NCBI GenBank assembly: GCA_008711295.1
Contig: VUYV01000521.1
Location: 242,849 to 306,848, forward strand
Origin: Anarhynchus alexandrinus
Taxonomy: Eukaryota > Chordata > Aves > Charadriiformes > Charadriidae
Direction of reading: 5' to 3'
Length of the DNA stretch: 64,000 nt
Shown here one piece after another: positions 44,552 to 58,400 of the stretch. Both the position numbers and the translations under genes were made by a program. Under the pieces are notes generated by a model that did no database searches, was not told where the DNA came from, and saw nothing but the letters and a program-made list of their open reading frames with translations. The stretch's first letter is position 1; each line of letters opens with the position of its first letter.

Positions 44552-46075
44552 GTGAGCCCACCCCCACACCCCCCCGGGGGTGTGCTTCACACCCCCCCCG
44601 GCGGTGCGGGGGTGCGTGGAGGGGGTTGCTGGGCGGGCACGGGGGTGTGCTGCCAGGGGCACGCTGCGGCACTCACACTGCACCCTCTGCTCCCTGCCCT
44701 GCCCCAAAAGCAACCCGTGCAGCACGGCTTGGGGTGTCCCCTGTCCGTCCCCCCCCCCAGCTCGGGCACAGGGGGGTGCCAGAGGGGCAGTGGGGCAGGG
44801 CTGGACCCCAGCCCCTTTCCAGTGAGCCCCCAGCCCTGAGACGCAGGCACTGGCTAGTTTCAGCAAGGGAAACTGGGGCTGGCACCGAGGGGACGCAGGT
44901 GGGGATAGCCCGGGGTTCCTGAGGGTGTCCATCTGAAAGAACCCCTGTGCACGGAGAGATCCCTCCAATTCCAGACACAGGCAATTCGCCCGTGCTTGCA
45001 GGGCTGGTGTGACAGCCCGGAGAACACAGGGCAAGGCTGGGGAGAGGAAGGCAAGCTCCTTTTTGGGCACGCAAGGCCTTCTCCAGGCTGGAAATGGAGG
45101 TGAAAGCAGCAGCAGATCTCAGCAGGATTTCAGTGCTGCCGTCTGGTGGCCCAGGGACCATGAGGGTCCTGCTCTGGGCAGCCAGGACATGTGGCTCCTT
45201 CCCTCTCCATCCCCGACAACAGCTTGCAACAGGGCACCTGCAGCACACGGAGCAGCTCCCACCCTGCACCCCAACAGCTATGCGACCCCCAGGGCAGCTA
45301 AATCAGACCCCTGGGGTAGTGGGGGCCTGGGGGAGGATTTTTCCCTGGATTTATCCCCTCTGGAACAAGTCAAAGCTGCAACACCCTCCTGATCCTCTCC
45401 TTCCTGCATGGCCTGCCCCAGCCTAGAGCCTATATATAAGATGTGGAGGAACTGAAATAATAAAATGTGTTTACCTGCCAGTGGAGCAGGCAGTGACCCC
45501 TTTGCCCCTGTACCCAGCTACCAGCTGTCACCGCACGCCGTGCCCTGGAGGCGATGCTGTGTGCCCACTGGAGCCTGGTTCCATCCCGCAAAGCAGAGGC
45601 GCCGGTACTGTCACCCAAATGACTGCCCCAAGAGCAGCTTTGGGCTGTGTCCTGTGGCTGCCTGCTCTCGCCACTCAGCCCTGTGGCTTCCCAACTGCAC
45701 CAGCCCCTCATCTTCCCTTTCCTGCCCCAAAGGGTGCCCCAAGCCCGGGGTGACCTGGTGAAGGGCACACAGACCCTCCCTGGCCACAGCTCACCCCACA
45801 GCCCAGCTCTGCTAAAGACCCCGGTCGTGACAAAAGCCCTGACCATTGGCATTAGGAACAGTCCCCTGGCTCTCAAGCCTTGCAAAATCCTTCTCATCAA
45901 CTGCAAATGCTGAAGGAGAGGTTTACCATGTGTAAGCCATTGGGGTGCAGCTTGACTCCTGCCGGCACCCCGTGCACATATGGCTCTTACCTCCTCACGC
46001 TTCTCCCTCTGCAAGTAGTCTGCATTTACACCTCAGTGCTTTCTCCCAGGCTGCTGAACAAGATAGAGATCAGTG
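44552..46075. other. no gene recognised; possible end of a noncoding transcript
   Basis: No conserved exon was found. At 45430-45465 a TATATATAAG is followed by AATAATAAAATG, which could be a polyadenylation hexamer (AATAAA at about 45458-45463) for a transcript from the CpG promoter upstream, but nothing else supports this. Confidence 0.35.
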
Positions 46076-47632
46076 AGACAAACTGGATATCCACAAGTCC
46101 ATGGGGCCTGATGGGATGCACCCTCGAGTGCTGAGGAAGCTGGGGGAAGTCATTGCTGGGCCACTCTCCATCATCTTTAAAAGGTCCTGGAGAACAGGTG
46201 AGGTGCCCGAGGACTGGAGGAAAGCCAGTGTCACTCCAGTCTTCAAAAAGGGCAAGAAGAATGACCCGGGAAACTACAGGCCAGTCAGCCTCACCTCCAT
46301 CCCTGGAAAGATGATGGAACAGCTCGTTCTGTGTGTCATCTCAAAGCACCTGGAAGAAAAGAAGGTTATCAGAAGTAGTCAACATGGATTCACCAAGGGG
46401 AAGTCACGTCTGACTAATCTGATAGCCTTCTACGATGGTGTGACTGGATGGGTGGATGAGGGGAGGGCAGTGGATGTTGTCTACCTTGACTTTGGTAAGG
46501 CTTTTGACACTGTCTCCCACATTATCCTCACAGGCAAGCTTAGGCAGTGTGAGTTAGATGAATGGACAGTGGGGTGGATTGAGAACTGGCTGGCAGATAG
46601 AGCTCAGAGGGTTGTGGTTAGTGGTGCAGAGTCTAGTTGGAGGTCAGTAACGAGTGGTGTCCCTCAGGGGTCAGTCCTGGGTCCAGTCCTGTTCAACATA
46701 TTCATCAATGACCTGGATGAAGGGATAGAGTGTACCATTAGCAAGTTTGCTGATGACACAAAACTGGGAGGGGTGGCTGGCACGCCAGAAGGCTGTGCCA
46801 CCATTCAGCGTGACGTGGACAGGCTGGAGAGTTGGGCAGAGAGAAACCTAATGAAATTCAACAAGGGCAAGTGTAGGGTACTGCACCTGGGGAGGAATAA
46901 CCCCATGCATCAGTACAGGTTGGAGGCTGACCTCCTGGAGAGCAGCTCTGTAGAAAGGGACCTGGGAGTCCTGGTGGACAACAGGATGACCATAAGCCAG
47001 CAACGTGCCCTGGTGGCCAAGAAGGTGAATGGCATCCTGGGGTAGATCAAGAAGAGTGTGGCCAGCAGGTCGAGGGAGGTCATCATCCCTCTCTACTCTG
47101 CCCTGGTGAGGCCACATCTGGAGTACTGTGTCCAGTTCTGGGCTCCCCAGTTCAAGAAAGACAGGGATCTGCTGGAGAGGGTCCAGCAGAGGGCTACAGA
47201 GATGATTAGGGGATTGGGGCATCTCTCTTATGAGGAAAGGCTGAGGGACTTGGGTCTTTTTAATCTAGAGAAAAGAAGATTGAGGTGGGATCTTATCAAC
47301 GCTTACAAATACTTAAAGGGAGGGTGCCAGGGGGATGGGAACAGTCTTTTTACAGTGGTGCCCGGTGACAGGACAAGAGGGAACGGGCACAAACTTGAAC
47401 ATAGGAAGTTCCATCTTAACATGAGGAGGAACTTCTTTCCTTTGAGGGTGGCAGAGCACTGGCACAGGCTGCCCAGAGAGGTTGTGGAGCCTCCCACTCT
47501 GGAGACATTCCAAACCCGCCTGGACACCGTCCTGTGCTACCTGCTGTAGGTGACCCTGCTCTGGCGGGGGGGTTGGACTAGATGATCTCCAGAAGTCCCT
47601 TCCAACCCTGATCATTCTGTGAATCTGTGAAT
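46076..47632 (+). mobile_element. CR1 LINE copy, 5'-truncated, with most of the reverse transcriptase
   Basis: A 1.55-kb retrotransposon copy. The reading frame runs from about 46101 to 47044 and, after one in-frame stop, continues to 47549. Reverse-transcriptase blocks are clear: [63 protein letters not shown] and the catalytic FADDTKL. After the stop come [14 protein letters not shown] and [10 protein letters not shown]. It then has the conserved 3' segment and a tail ATTCTGTGAATCTGTGAATG at 47612-47632. The N-terminal endonuclease is absent. With one stop and few other lesions this is the youngest-looking CR1 in the window, but it cannot move by itself. Confidence 0.96.
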
Positions 47633-50600
47633 GCCCGCCCTGCTGCCAGAGATGGGTCTGCAGCCTCTGCTGGTGGGCTGTCTGGAGGGATGGACACCAC
47701 TGGGCATGGAGGCACTCCTCAGTGCTGTCAGGCACTTCTCTATTTCACTTTCTTTTAAAAGCATGATGTTTTTCACTGGAGACGGAGTCACTCTCACCAG
47801 CAGCTCTTAACTCTTCATAGGTGGGCTACAAGGCAATGATGGACTATTTAGGTTTGTGGTCATGCCCCGAAAGCCTCACATGCTGCAAAGCAGCATCCAG
47901 CATCTCCCCCCACAAAACAACCACCCAGCTGGTATAGGGCGCAGGATGGATTAGGCAGAAGGATAACTCCAAAATCCAGGACTGAGTGAAGCAGAAAAGG
48001 GTGTCTAAGGACAAGGAGAGGAAGCTGCTTTGAAGTGTATCAGGATGTTTATCTTGATGTCAAAAGCACTTTTTTAATGAAGCGGTTCCCCTCTTTGAAG
48101 TGGATCCTCCTTGCGCTGTTCCTGGCTGTAGCTCAGGGAGATCCTGCACCCTCATCAGACGTTAATTTTTCTCACGTGATTTGCCTGAAAAAAAAAAAAA
48201 TCCCTCCGTGTTGCAGCAGACAGGATGAGACAGAAGTGAAGACTCAGGGAGGAGAGCAGCCAAGTCGCCTTTGGACCCACCGGGCAGAGGACGGGGTCAA
48301 GTGTGTTTTTGAAGGCAGCCCTGAACTGGAGCACACTTGAGGTCTGAGGCTGAATTTCAGTTGAAGGCAAGGTGCAGGCAGATGCTCAGTGTCTGGGAGC
48401 GCTCGGCACCTCCCCACAGCAGGAACTGCACCCCAAACCTCGGGGTTTACTAATGCTTATGGGGTCCCTCGAGAGGAGCTGGGTGTTGCTTCAGGTCTCC
48501 CCTGAAACAGGGAAGAAGACTCCAGCTCAGGTTATCCATCTCCCCTGCAGGCGATGCCTTCATTAGTTAATTAGAACAACAATCCTCATGGGCTCCTCTG
48601 GGATTTCTAGCTGTGCTGGCAGGAGATTTGCTGACTGCAGGCAAGCCCTGGGGCAAAGCTCCACAGGAGGACGTGGAATCTGGAGCCCACTGGGACCCAC
48701 CTCCCCTCTCCTGCTGAGCCGGGAGCCCCTGGATGGCACTTGTTGCAAGTCCGTTTAATTTTAGCCAAAATATTCCTCCTTAAAACGTGGAGCCCTGGGT
48801 ATTAGCCCTGAAGGTGGTGAAGCATCTTTATATAAAGTAAGAATAAACTGTAATATTCCCCTCGGTGTAGGCACCACTCACACTCCAACAGGCAGATTCA
48901 ACGTGATTTCTTTAATACAGCTTCCACTGAGAGCACTGTTCATACATAACAACATATTGCTTAGCACTTGGTTCTTTCAAGGGAAATTTTAGTGGTGGTA
49001 TTTGAGTGGAGGGGGAAGTGGTTTTTATGAGAAAACTTTAATCTGCAAGCCATAAAGGGAACAGTGGCTTTGCATCCCATGGAAAATGTTCTCAGCCTCC
49101 GCTAACATGGTTTTATCTTTCTCTGCAGGCTTGCTTCTTAAGATAAATTTATCCAGGATTGCATTTGGTGTAACAGTTTTATTTCTGTTGGTGCAAGGCT
49201 GATTTCTCACGAGAGTAACTGCCTTAATTTCCTACCACTTGACAGTGAGCACAGCTGCACTTTGTACTTGTAGACTTTGTTCTCGCAATTGCAGCCCGCG
49301 GGAGATCCTTCCCCTGCTCGCTGGCCATGATGCGCCGAGGCTGCTCCTTCAGCAGCATCCCTCTGTGTTGATATAGGGTCCCCGGATGATGGCTCTGCGC
49401 CTAGAAACACTTGACTTTCTTGTCATAACACAAAAGGCAAAGGCTTGCAGGACACACAGGTCCTACCCCAAGATCCATCCGAAGGAGGTAGGTCCAGGTT
49501 GCAGCACCTTGGGGCATCCCTGGACACCCTCAAAGCCTCATCGCTCCAGCAAGACCTCAAAGTTGGCGTTGCAAAATTATTTGCAATTTTATGCTGTTGC
49601 CAAGATCTTCCTCAAAGCCTTTTTGGGGGTTGTTTTGCTCTGTTTTTCCACGTAACTTCATCCCCTTTCCTGTGCTCTTCACTTTGACGGCTTCCCCTCC
49701 TTGAGGAATGTCCTTGCCCACCTGTTCGCCTGCTCCACTCCTCAGCTACGCTGGCCCTGCAAATCTCATTACAGGAGGTGTTCATTTACTGGAAGTCTCC
49801 AGCATGCTGCTCTGAGCAATTCTTGTGCTGTGCGCGCTGCCCTCCTGGCTGCTCTATTAATTTCTTTTAGCAAGCTCCCTGATTTCTATGCAGTTCCTTT
49901 GATGAAGTTAAGCACAACTCAAGCGGCTTTTCCACTCGGCAGAGCAGCTCTTCAACAGCCCTCTTCTAAATTGCCAAGGATAAAGTCCCAAGCCTGCCTC
50001 CCACCCCTCCCCCTCCCTGTGGGTTCCCCCATCAGCCTCCCCAAGAAAATTACCACCGGCTCAGCGGCTAAAAATCCTGGTGCTTTGCATCACCACCACA
50101 TTTGCCTGGTCTGCCATGTCACAGTGTCCCCCTTCCCTGTCTGCTGCTCCCCTCTGGCCATGCTCCCACGGCAGCTGTTGTTGGTCCCTTGACACAGCCC
50201 CCCTGTGGTGATCTGGTCCCTGTGGGTACAGCTAACCCATTTGTCCCTCATCTCCATGGCCCCTGCACCCATACCCTCATGCAAAATCGGGCGTCCCCTG
50301 CTACCCCACTGCTTTCTCACACCTCCAGGCATTGTGGCACTGGGTGCTGCTGGGGCAATGCTGGTTCCTGATGTCCCAGGTTCGTCTCCGAGTCCCTTGT
50401 CCCTGCTCTGGGCTGGTTTTATCATGCTCAGCTCCATCCCAGTGTCATGGGACAGGTACCCAAGGCATGGTGCTGCCCTGGAGCAGGGACCTGAAGAGAT
50501 GGTCCATAGCAGAAGTAATGCAGGAGCATGAACTCGGGCTGGACTTGCTCCATCTGTATCTGTACCTATACCTCCCGCTTGTGGGTGCCTGTCTCCCACC

Positions 50601-53148
50601 TGGCCCTCGCCCAGCACCCTGCAGACTGGGGCTGAAGCTTTGAGGGGTCCCCGACATGGGATGAGGGCTGGGGATGGCAGTGGGGAGGGTGAGACAGAGG
50701 GCTAGGGGATGGAGAAGAAGGAGGGGTGAGGAAGCAGGCTCCACACGGCTTGTGGCAGGTGAAATTGTGTCCCTTTGCATGCTCAGACCTGCTCCCCCCA
50801 GGCTGGCCATGGCCGGGCTGCTGTCTGCGGGGCTGAGGGATGGCCAGGGGCAGAGCAGGGCAGGCGTCTCCAGCGCCGGTGATCTGTGCAGCAGTGCCAG
50901 CCGTGGCTGATGGATGGGTCTGCGTAGGGAGGGCGGTCGAGGCTTGCTACTCTGATGAGAAAATCATCGAGTGGCTGGAGGGTACGCCGGGCAAATTGCA
51001 AAAGAAGAGAGCAGCCGGGCCATTCTCTCAGCCTTTTGTCATCCCCAGAGCAGCACGGTGACAGCCATGCCCGGCCAGGGAGCAAGCTCTGGCTGCACCC
51101 ACGGCGGGATTTACGTCGACTGTGGTGGAAAGGTTTTGTCTCGCTGGGACCTGGCAGTGGAGCAAGCAGGAAAGGGGCGAGGACTTCCCAGGACACCGGT
51201 GGGAGGTCTGCTGCCCCTGGCCACGGGGTTTCATGAGGATACAGGGAGCAAAGGCTGAGGCGGGGGCAGAGCAAGATGGTGCATCCCTCCCTATACACCT
51301 GCCCCTGCACCCTGCAGAGATAATGCCATCCTTGGGGGCCTCATGACACAGGGACCACCAACCCACAGGCAACCAAGCTGGCGGCACCAACAGCCATGCA
51401 GTCACCTGCACCTCACAGCCCCTGGGCCCAGCAAGGGGCACAGCACCATCCCGCACCCAGAGAGACCCCAAAACCTGGGACCTCTCGCCAGCCGTGGTGT
51501 GCGTGGGCCGGGAGAGGAAGAGGGATGATGGATCCTGCCTGCACGCATGCAGCCCGCTGCAGGGCTGAATAATTCAGGCCCGACACATTAAAGTTGCATG
51601 GCGTGCAATTGCCGCCTGCAACGACTGACTGCGTCAGGGCCACTGTCTGGCGAGCCTGACCCGGCAGGCACGGGCAGGTGGTGGTGGGAGAGCCCAGCAC
51701 CACCGTAGGGAGAGCAGGCTGCGGGCAACGGGCAGGGCAGCATCCCTGCAGTGAGCGTTAGGGATGGGAGGAGGTTGTGGGGGGGGGAAGCACGGCCCCA
51801 GCCTTTGGGATACACATTTCCAAGGAGCGTGTGTCAGAGCAGGGCATGCCAACCTTAGGGCACTGGCAGCCCAGTAGGCAGGATGGGGCTGGGATGCAGG
51901 ATGCTAAGCTGCGGTGATGCTGTCCCCAGAGCCACCGCGTTCTGCATCGCGTGTGTCCCCTGCAGCCTTGCTAGCAGAACTGGCCACGAAGGCTTGTGCT
52001 GCCCCAGGCACCTGGCCAAAGCCATTCCCAGCTCTGTCTGTCCCCATGCCCTTGCAGCCACCAGCCCTGGTGGGTCTCAAACCCCCCCCATCCCTCCCCA
52101 GCACGGAGGAAGAGAAGCTCTTTGCTGGCTGTTCAGGGAGTTGGTTGCCATGGGGATGTCAGATGTACCTGGTTGTTATAGGGACACTGTTGCCATGGTT
52201 ACATGGTTGCTGTGCCTGGCAGAGGCAGGGATGGAGCATCAGGAAGGCTGTTTACACTGGGGGGGTGCGGGTCACAGAGACCCTAACTCTCGGAGGCTGG
52301 GGCAAAGGCAGAGTCCAGCCTTGTCCCCAAGCCTGTCCCCATGGCTCTGAGGCTGGAGACCATGGAGCACACCAGCAGAGCTCATGCAGCCCCATAGGGA
52401 TGGACGGGCCAATGGTCCTGACCCCACATAGGAGAGGTGGCTGAGGGGATGCAGAGTCTCCCATGGGGTGTCCCAGCATGCTCCCAATCAGGCTTGGTGG
52501 GAGACATGGTGCCGTACAGCCTGCCCTGGGCATCCCATGGGTGAGAGTGGCTTCGCTCTGCCTGGTCTGAGGAGCGCTGAGTGAAAACCTTTCAGTCCTG
52601 CAAGACTGCAGGTCCCGTACTCCCACCCCACTGCAATGGGCCCCGAGCTGCGCCAGCGGGTTTCTGCCCTGCTGTGGGGGGTGAAGTGGGGAGAGGGATT
52701 CCCAACACTCAGCGGGCAGCCTACAGGCCCCAGGGGATGTGTTGGGCTGGCAAAGAGTGCCTGGATCCCCTCCAGCGCTGCTTGGCTGAGCTCCCTCCCC
52801 GGCAGCACGGTCGACCGCTCGGCCTGTCCTTGAGATGAAAAATGCAGTCGCAGTTTTAATTAAAACGAGAGGGAGTGCTGAGCCGCCCCAGCAGCCTGGA
52901 GAAGCGGAGTCCAGCAGAGCCCGTGCATGGCTCCTCCAGGCTTCCCTGGGCAGCTCTGCCAGCTAAAACCCCTGCCCACCACTGCCAGGACCCCTCAGGG
53001 GTCCAGACCTGCATGTGCCACCCCGTGGTGTCCGCTGTGGGGTAGGCCAGGGGCTGCATAGCTGCTTGCAAGGGGAATGCACATCCCAACACGTTCTCGC
53101 CAGGCTCTGTTATGGTACACAAACTCGGCAAGCCGCAGGTTTGCACAT
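47633..53148. other. 5.5-kb intergenic region, no gene recognised
   Basis: No conserved domain, splice-linked exon chain or RNA gene was recognised. A 13-A run lies at about 48188-48200. The stretch 48740-49700 is more AT-rich than the rest of the window. Open frames such as plus 50102-50371 and plus 51883-52350 have frames of equal length on the other strand. Confidence 0.5.
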
Positions 53149-53375
53149 AAAATCATAGAATCATAGAATGGTTTAGGTTGGAAGGGACCATGAGGATCAT
53201 CGAGGTCCACCCGCCCTGCCACAGGCAGGGACACCTCCTACTAGACCAGGTTGCTCAAAGCCCCATCCAGCCTGGCCTTGGACACCTCCAGGAATGGGGC
53301 CTCCACAACCTCCCTGGGCAACCTGTTCCAGTGCCTCACCACCTTCAGAGTGAAAAATTTTTTCCTAATATCTAG
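53149..53375 (-). mobile_element. CR1 LINE 3' fragment, antisense
   Basis: The tail AATCATAGAATCATAGAATGG starts at 53149, followed by the conserved 3' segment (TTGGAAGGGACC, CTAGACCAGGTTGCTCAAAGCCCCATCCAGCC) and the end of the ORF (TCCAGTGCCTCACCACC). It stops abruptly near CCTAATATCT, so it is 5'-truncated. It is closest in type to the 2.3-kb copy. Confidence 0.93.
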
Positions 53376-55405
53376 GAAAAAATATCTACTCAGCCCTACA
53401 GCAGTGAGACAGGGGATGATGCTGCATGGAGCACTGACATCTCCGTGAAATTAGGGTGCATTTGTGCAGGACCACCCTTCGGGCTGGTGCACACGCCGGG
53501 GTGGCACAAGCCCCATGCTCAGCGTGCACCGCACTCCAGCGTGTTGCTGTGAAAGCTAAAGCTGAGCTCCTCATTCTATGGGGGCTGCTACTGCCGGAGG
53601 GATGCAACTGGACTTGGTGAAGTGAGTAACGTTCCTAATTAAAAGATTAATCCTTAATCAGCCGCCTGGCTGGACCAGACAGGGCATTTTGCGTGGCAGA
53701 GAAAGGGATGGAGGGTGAGCTCTTGGGGGAAGGAGGGGGGCACGTGCAGGTCCCCCAGCCCCCTTGCACAGTGACTGGGGCTCCTGACCAGCCACCCCGG
53801 GCTGCCCAGCACATGTCCTCACCAGGCTGGTTCCCCGCGGCCATCCACCCCTGCATAGCCCAAAGACGCAGGCAGCAAAGCCCAGAACCCACCACCAACA
53901 ACTTGGCCCTCACCAGCTCCCACTTCTGCTCCTGCCTGCCCCGTCCATGCCACCCCCTCCAGCCACCCGCCACAGCCCCCCAAGCCCACCCCACTCCAGG
54001 CAGCTGGGGCCCAGCTCCCAGGCAGCAGGTTTAATTAGATTGCAATCCTATTATGGAGCTGCCTGCCCGCCCGCGGTTGCTAATCCTGTTAGGCATCCAG
54101 TAAATCTCCCTGTGCCGGGCTCCATCCCCTGGGTATGGGGAGGGGGGCTGCTGGCGGGTGGGCTCTGTTGAGCCAGGATGTGACCACCGAGGTGCAGAGC
54201 TTCGCCTGGGGACTCACCTCCAAAGACTCCTGCGGGGTTGGGAAGAGCCCAGGGGGTTGGAACCATCGTTGCAGGGGTGAGAAGGGGCAGTGGGGTTTCC
54301 CCTCTCCTCTCTGGTCCATCTTGGCCCCTCTGAGCTGCAGGAGCCGGGTGGAAATGCCCTGTCCTTGAGCCGTGCACACAGCCTGGGTGTTTGCCACCAC
54401 ACCACAGTCATCACCAGCTCAAATGGGTGCTGAGCCCTTGGGTCTGACCACAGGGGAAGATGAGGAACAGGGGCTGAGAGAAGGTTGCCCCAACCAAATG
54501 GGAGGGGGGGGGGGGGTACAGTCCATGCAATGCCCCCTCTCCCTGATGCTCAGTGCCCGGCAGAGACAGGGCAGCAAGGAGCTGCTCATGGCTGGTGGCA
54601 CCAACAGGAATGCAGGGTCACCGCTCCACTGCTCCTGCCTGGGTGGGTGCACCCACGTGTGGGGCACCCGAGGGGGGCTGCTTTGGGCAGTGGGGTGACA
54701 CCAATGGGGCTGTGGGCTCCTGGGGATGTGGGGCTTGCAGGCAGTGCACTCTCAGCCCTGCGCACCAGCACAGCAGGCAGCACCAGCACCGCTCCCCAGT
54801 GGCAGCTCTCCCCAGGGCTATGAGCTTCCTACGGTCCTGCCGGTTTGGGGAGGACCCCGGCTGACCTGGCACAGCACAGCTGCCCGTGGGTCGGGCATTA
54901 CAGCCGTCCTGTGAGAGCACAGTGCCACGGCAAAGTCACCCCAGCTCTGCAGCCTGCCCTGCAGCAAGCCGAAAGACTGCATCCCCTGGTCCCCCACCTC
55001 CTGCCGGCCACCGTGCTCTATGCCAGAGCTGCGTCAGCCCCAGAGCAGCCCACCGCAGAGTAGCAGTGCTTGCTACAGACCCCTAAGCGAGAGCCAGACA
55101 CCGTTGCCGTTCCTCCCTCAACACACAGCCACCTCCCCTGGGCACCTCCATGCCCCTGCAAAGAGGGGAGCATGGCCCCAGCTCAGCCTCAAGTCCCCCC
55201 CCGGCTCTGCACCAGACTGAGCTGCAGCAACTCCCAAAGACAAGTTCAACCAGGCTGTAATTGCAAGAACAGGGCAGCACGGGCGGCTGTGCACCCTCCC
55301 AGAGGAGTCCTGGCGCTCCCGGGGACAGGCGGCCAGCAAAGAGAAGGGGTGCCGGGCCCCGCAGGGCTGCTGTCCGTGCTGGAGGAGTCCGAGCTGCCAT
55401 CAGCA
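53376..55405. other. intergenic, probably includes the TMEM8B 3' UTR
   Basis: No coding sequence was recognised. A minus-strand ATTAAA (plus 54031-54036) could end a long TMEM8B 3' UTR; no AATAAA was seen nearer. A run of about 12 G lies near 54505. Confidence 0.4.
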
Positions 55406-58400
55406 TCAGCTGGTACAAATGCTGTTGATGGAGGCCACGGCTGGGTCGACGAGCCCCAGCTCCTCCTGTTCGTTGACGCAGAGCTGGTACCCACAGCCCT
55501 TGCGCCGGGGCAGTGGCCCCAGGCGCCCGCTGGGCTTGGCACGGGGTGGCAGCAAGAAGCCGACGCTGCCAGCGATGAGCAGGTGCCAGATGCTGTGGAT
55601 GTAGAAGTAGTTCTCCTCCGTCTCCACGAAGGCGTAGAGCAGCACGGCAGCCGCCGCAATCAGCGCTCCCGGGCACAGGTAGAAAGCCCAGCGCTTCCAG
55701 GTCGGTGGGTAGCAGTGGCGGCGCCGGATGGTGCGCGCTGTCTGTGGTGAGGAAAGCGGGGGATGGAAGAGGCAGCCCCGGCAGGGATGGGCACAGCCCC
55801 TGTGCCATGGTGACACATCCCCCAGGAGCCAGGAAGGGGGGTTCATGGGGAAGGGTGAAGGCAGCAGAGGGGAGATGCTGGCAGGGGAATGGGGCTGGAC
55901 AGCTGGGCAGGATGCTGAGCACAGCCGGGATGGGGACATAGGAGGATAGGGACAGCATCTCCTTACCCAGGCAATGGCCATTATCCCCAAAGCGAAGAGG
56001 CTGGGCCCCAGCAAGTTCCAGAGCCCGTGGCGGTCCATCTGCAGAGCCATGGAGAGCAGCATAGCCCCCAGCAGGTATAGCACCTGTGGGGCAACAGAGC
56101 ACCGGTCAGGATGGGTACCCTCCAAGCCCGACCCCTGCACCCTCTCGCCGCACTTGCCTGCTTGACCACGGGCTGGAGCCGTGCCATGGCGATGACAGTG
56201 ACCCAGACGGACATGAGGGAGCCCAGAAAGTCACAGAACTGCAGCACATCATACTCCATGATGCAGAACACGACAATGCCCGGCTGGTCACAGGCGTGGT
56301 AAAACTGGGGTGGGGGGGAAATGGGGGTGAGACCTGCCTTGCATGGCCCCAACCCCTTGCCTGCCCCCCCCCTTAACCCCGCACTCACGGTGGAGAAGAA
56401 CATGGTGAAGATGTAGACGGCAGCTTCCAGGAGGTAGTGGCTGCGGACAGCGATGGCCACGGGAGGCACAAACATGACATTGCTGAGGCACAGCAGCAGT
56501 GTGGAGAGGAGTTGGAAGCCATAGGAGAAAGCCTCGGCGTTGTCTGTGCAGCCCCAGCCATTCCAGCCTGTGGCCAGGGAGAGCTGCTGTCACCCCTGCA
56601 GCACCCACAGGGGCTAGGGAAGGAGCGAGGAAGCCCCTTTCCAGCGCCCTGGAAGGAGCTGACATGGGGGACTAATGGGGTGCACAACGCCCGAGGAGAA
56701 GGGGAGGATGCTGGGGGGGTCCCTGGGTGCAGCAGGCACCGTGGGGTGACCGGGGCAGTTCTCACCAGCTTTGCACTCGCAGGCGGCGTACAGGTAGTTG
56801 TTGGTGCGCAGCAGCTTGCACTGGCCGTAGATGCCGCAGTCATTGATGCAGGGTGAGAGGTAGGCGCGCAGGTACACCTCGGCTGTCACGTTGGTGCAGG
56901 GCTCGAACCTGCGGCGCAGGAGAAGGCAATAAGCCCTCACCCTGTGCCCCTCGAGCCGCTCCTGCCTCCACTGGAAGCACCCGTCGCATCCAGACTTGGC
57001 AGGTGATGGGAGACCCGGGGACTGAGCTGCTTTGGCGCTACATATGGCAGCTCAGAGATGGCCCCCAAGGATCTTCGTGCTGCGGTTGTCTGTGCCAGGC
57101 GGGGCGAGCAGAAGGAACGTGGCCACGCTCAGACCCACTTTGCCTTTAGCAATGCACTCGGTGGGCTGTTTCATCTGGATTTAGCCGTGCAAACACCGTG
57201 CCCTGCAATGCCTGCGTGTGACCACGTCGGGAAGGACCGACTGCAACAGGCAACTCAGCGTGAACTAGAAATGCAGTGGAGGCATCAGAGCAGCCACGGC
57301 ACCCCCGCTGCCCCGCACTGCCCATGCACACAGCTCTGGGGACACCCGGCACCTCGGCAGCCTCCGGCACACAGGAGCACAGACAGGCCCATGTCTAGAA
57401 CAGCATGCAGCGAGCGCTGCCTGTGCACACACAGGCACCCTACCACGCACAAACATGCATAGGGCGCATCTGCACGTGTGCCTGCTGTCCCTGTGCATGC
57501 TCGTGCAGCCAAATCTTCACACACACGAAGGATGTGCACAGCCCTGTCTGCTCGCACAAACGCGAGCACGCACACAGAGCTGTCTGCGTGTGTGCACCCA
57601 AACGTGCATGCAGTGCTGTCTGCACGCATGCACCAAACGTGCCTGCAGCACCATCCGCATGCATGCACCGAACACCCAGTACTGTCTGCATGCGTGCACT
57701 GGACATGCACACAGCACCGTCTGCGCAGCACAGAGCCCCACATGGACTCTCGTGTGTACAGACACACACACACAAAACGGTCCCTCTCCTCTGCAGGGCT
57801 CTCGGGCAGACACACGGGCCAGGAGCAGAGCCGCGGTCACAGGACCGATCTCTGGAGATGCTGAGCAGAGCAGAGTCACAGCAGCTTGACCAGAGCTGCC
57901 CCCTCATACACACATCCAAGCCCTGTCCTCGTAGCGACAGCCCAGTCTCTTCCCAGGCACGGGTACAGATGGGCACTGCCGCGGAGATGGGCAGGCACCA
58001 ACAGATGCACGGCATTTGCAAGCTGACAGGCGCTTCCTAACCGAGAGACAGAGGGAAGAGCCGCGGGGACCCACAGATGGTCAGGCAGGCGCAAGCTGGA
58101 GCCATGGGCGCCCACGCAGGCACTGGCACGGTGACACACAGCCCACGAAGCCACGTTGCACACACATGAGCGGTGGTGCGCAGCGCAGGGGCCGGGCACA
58201 CCCACGACGTGCACGGATGCGGGCCATGGTGGGGACATCCCCTCTGGGTGCACGGGGAGGGGACGTGCCAGGACTCTTACCCATGCTCCGTGGCACAGAG
58301 TGAGCGCAGACTCAGGTACCAGCTGCCCGTCTGGGGGTAGGGGATCCGCAGGCGGCTGAGGCTGGCGGTGGCGTTGACGGAGAGCAGGAAGCCTGCCAGG

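Noticed and set aside
44126..44560. RMRP or another small RNA gene expected near CD72 in mammals
   Set aside because: No matching RNase MRP core sequence was seen anywhere in the TESK1-CD72 interval or in this GC-rich block.
57400..57745. CRISPR-like regular repeats
   Set aside because: Units are degenerate and adjacent without unique spacers, in a vertebrate intron; this is a minisatellite.
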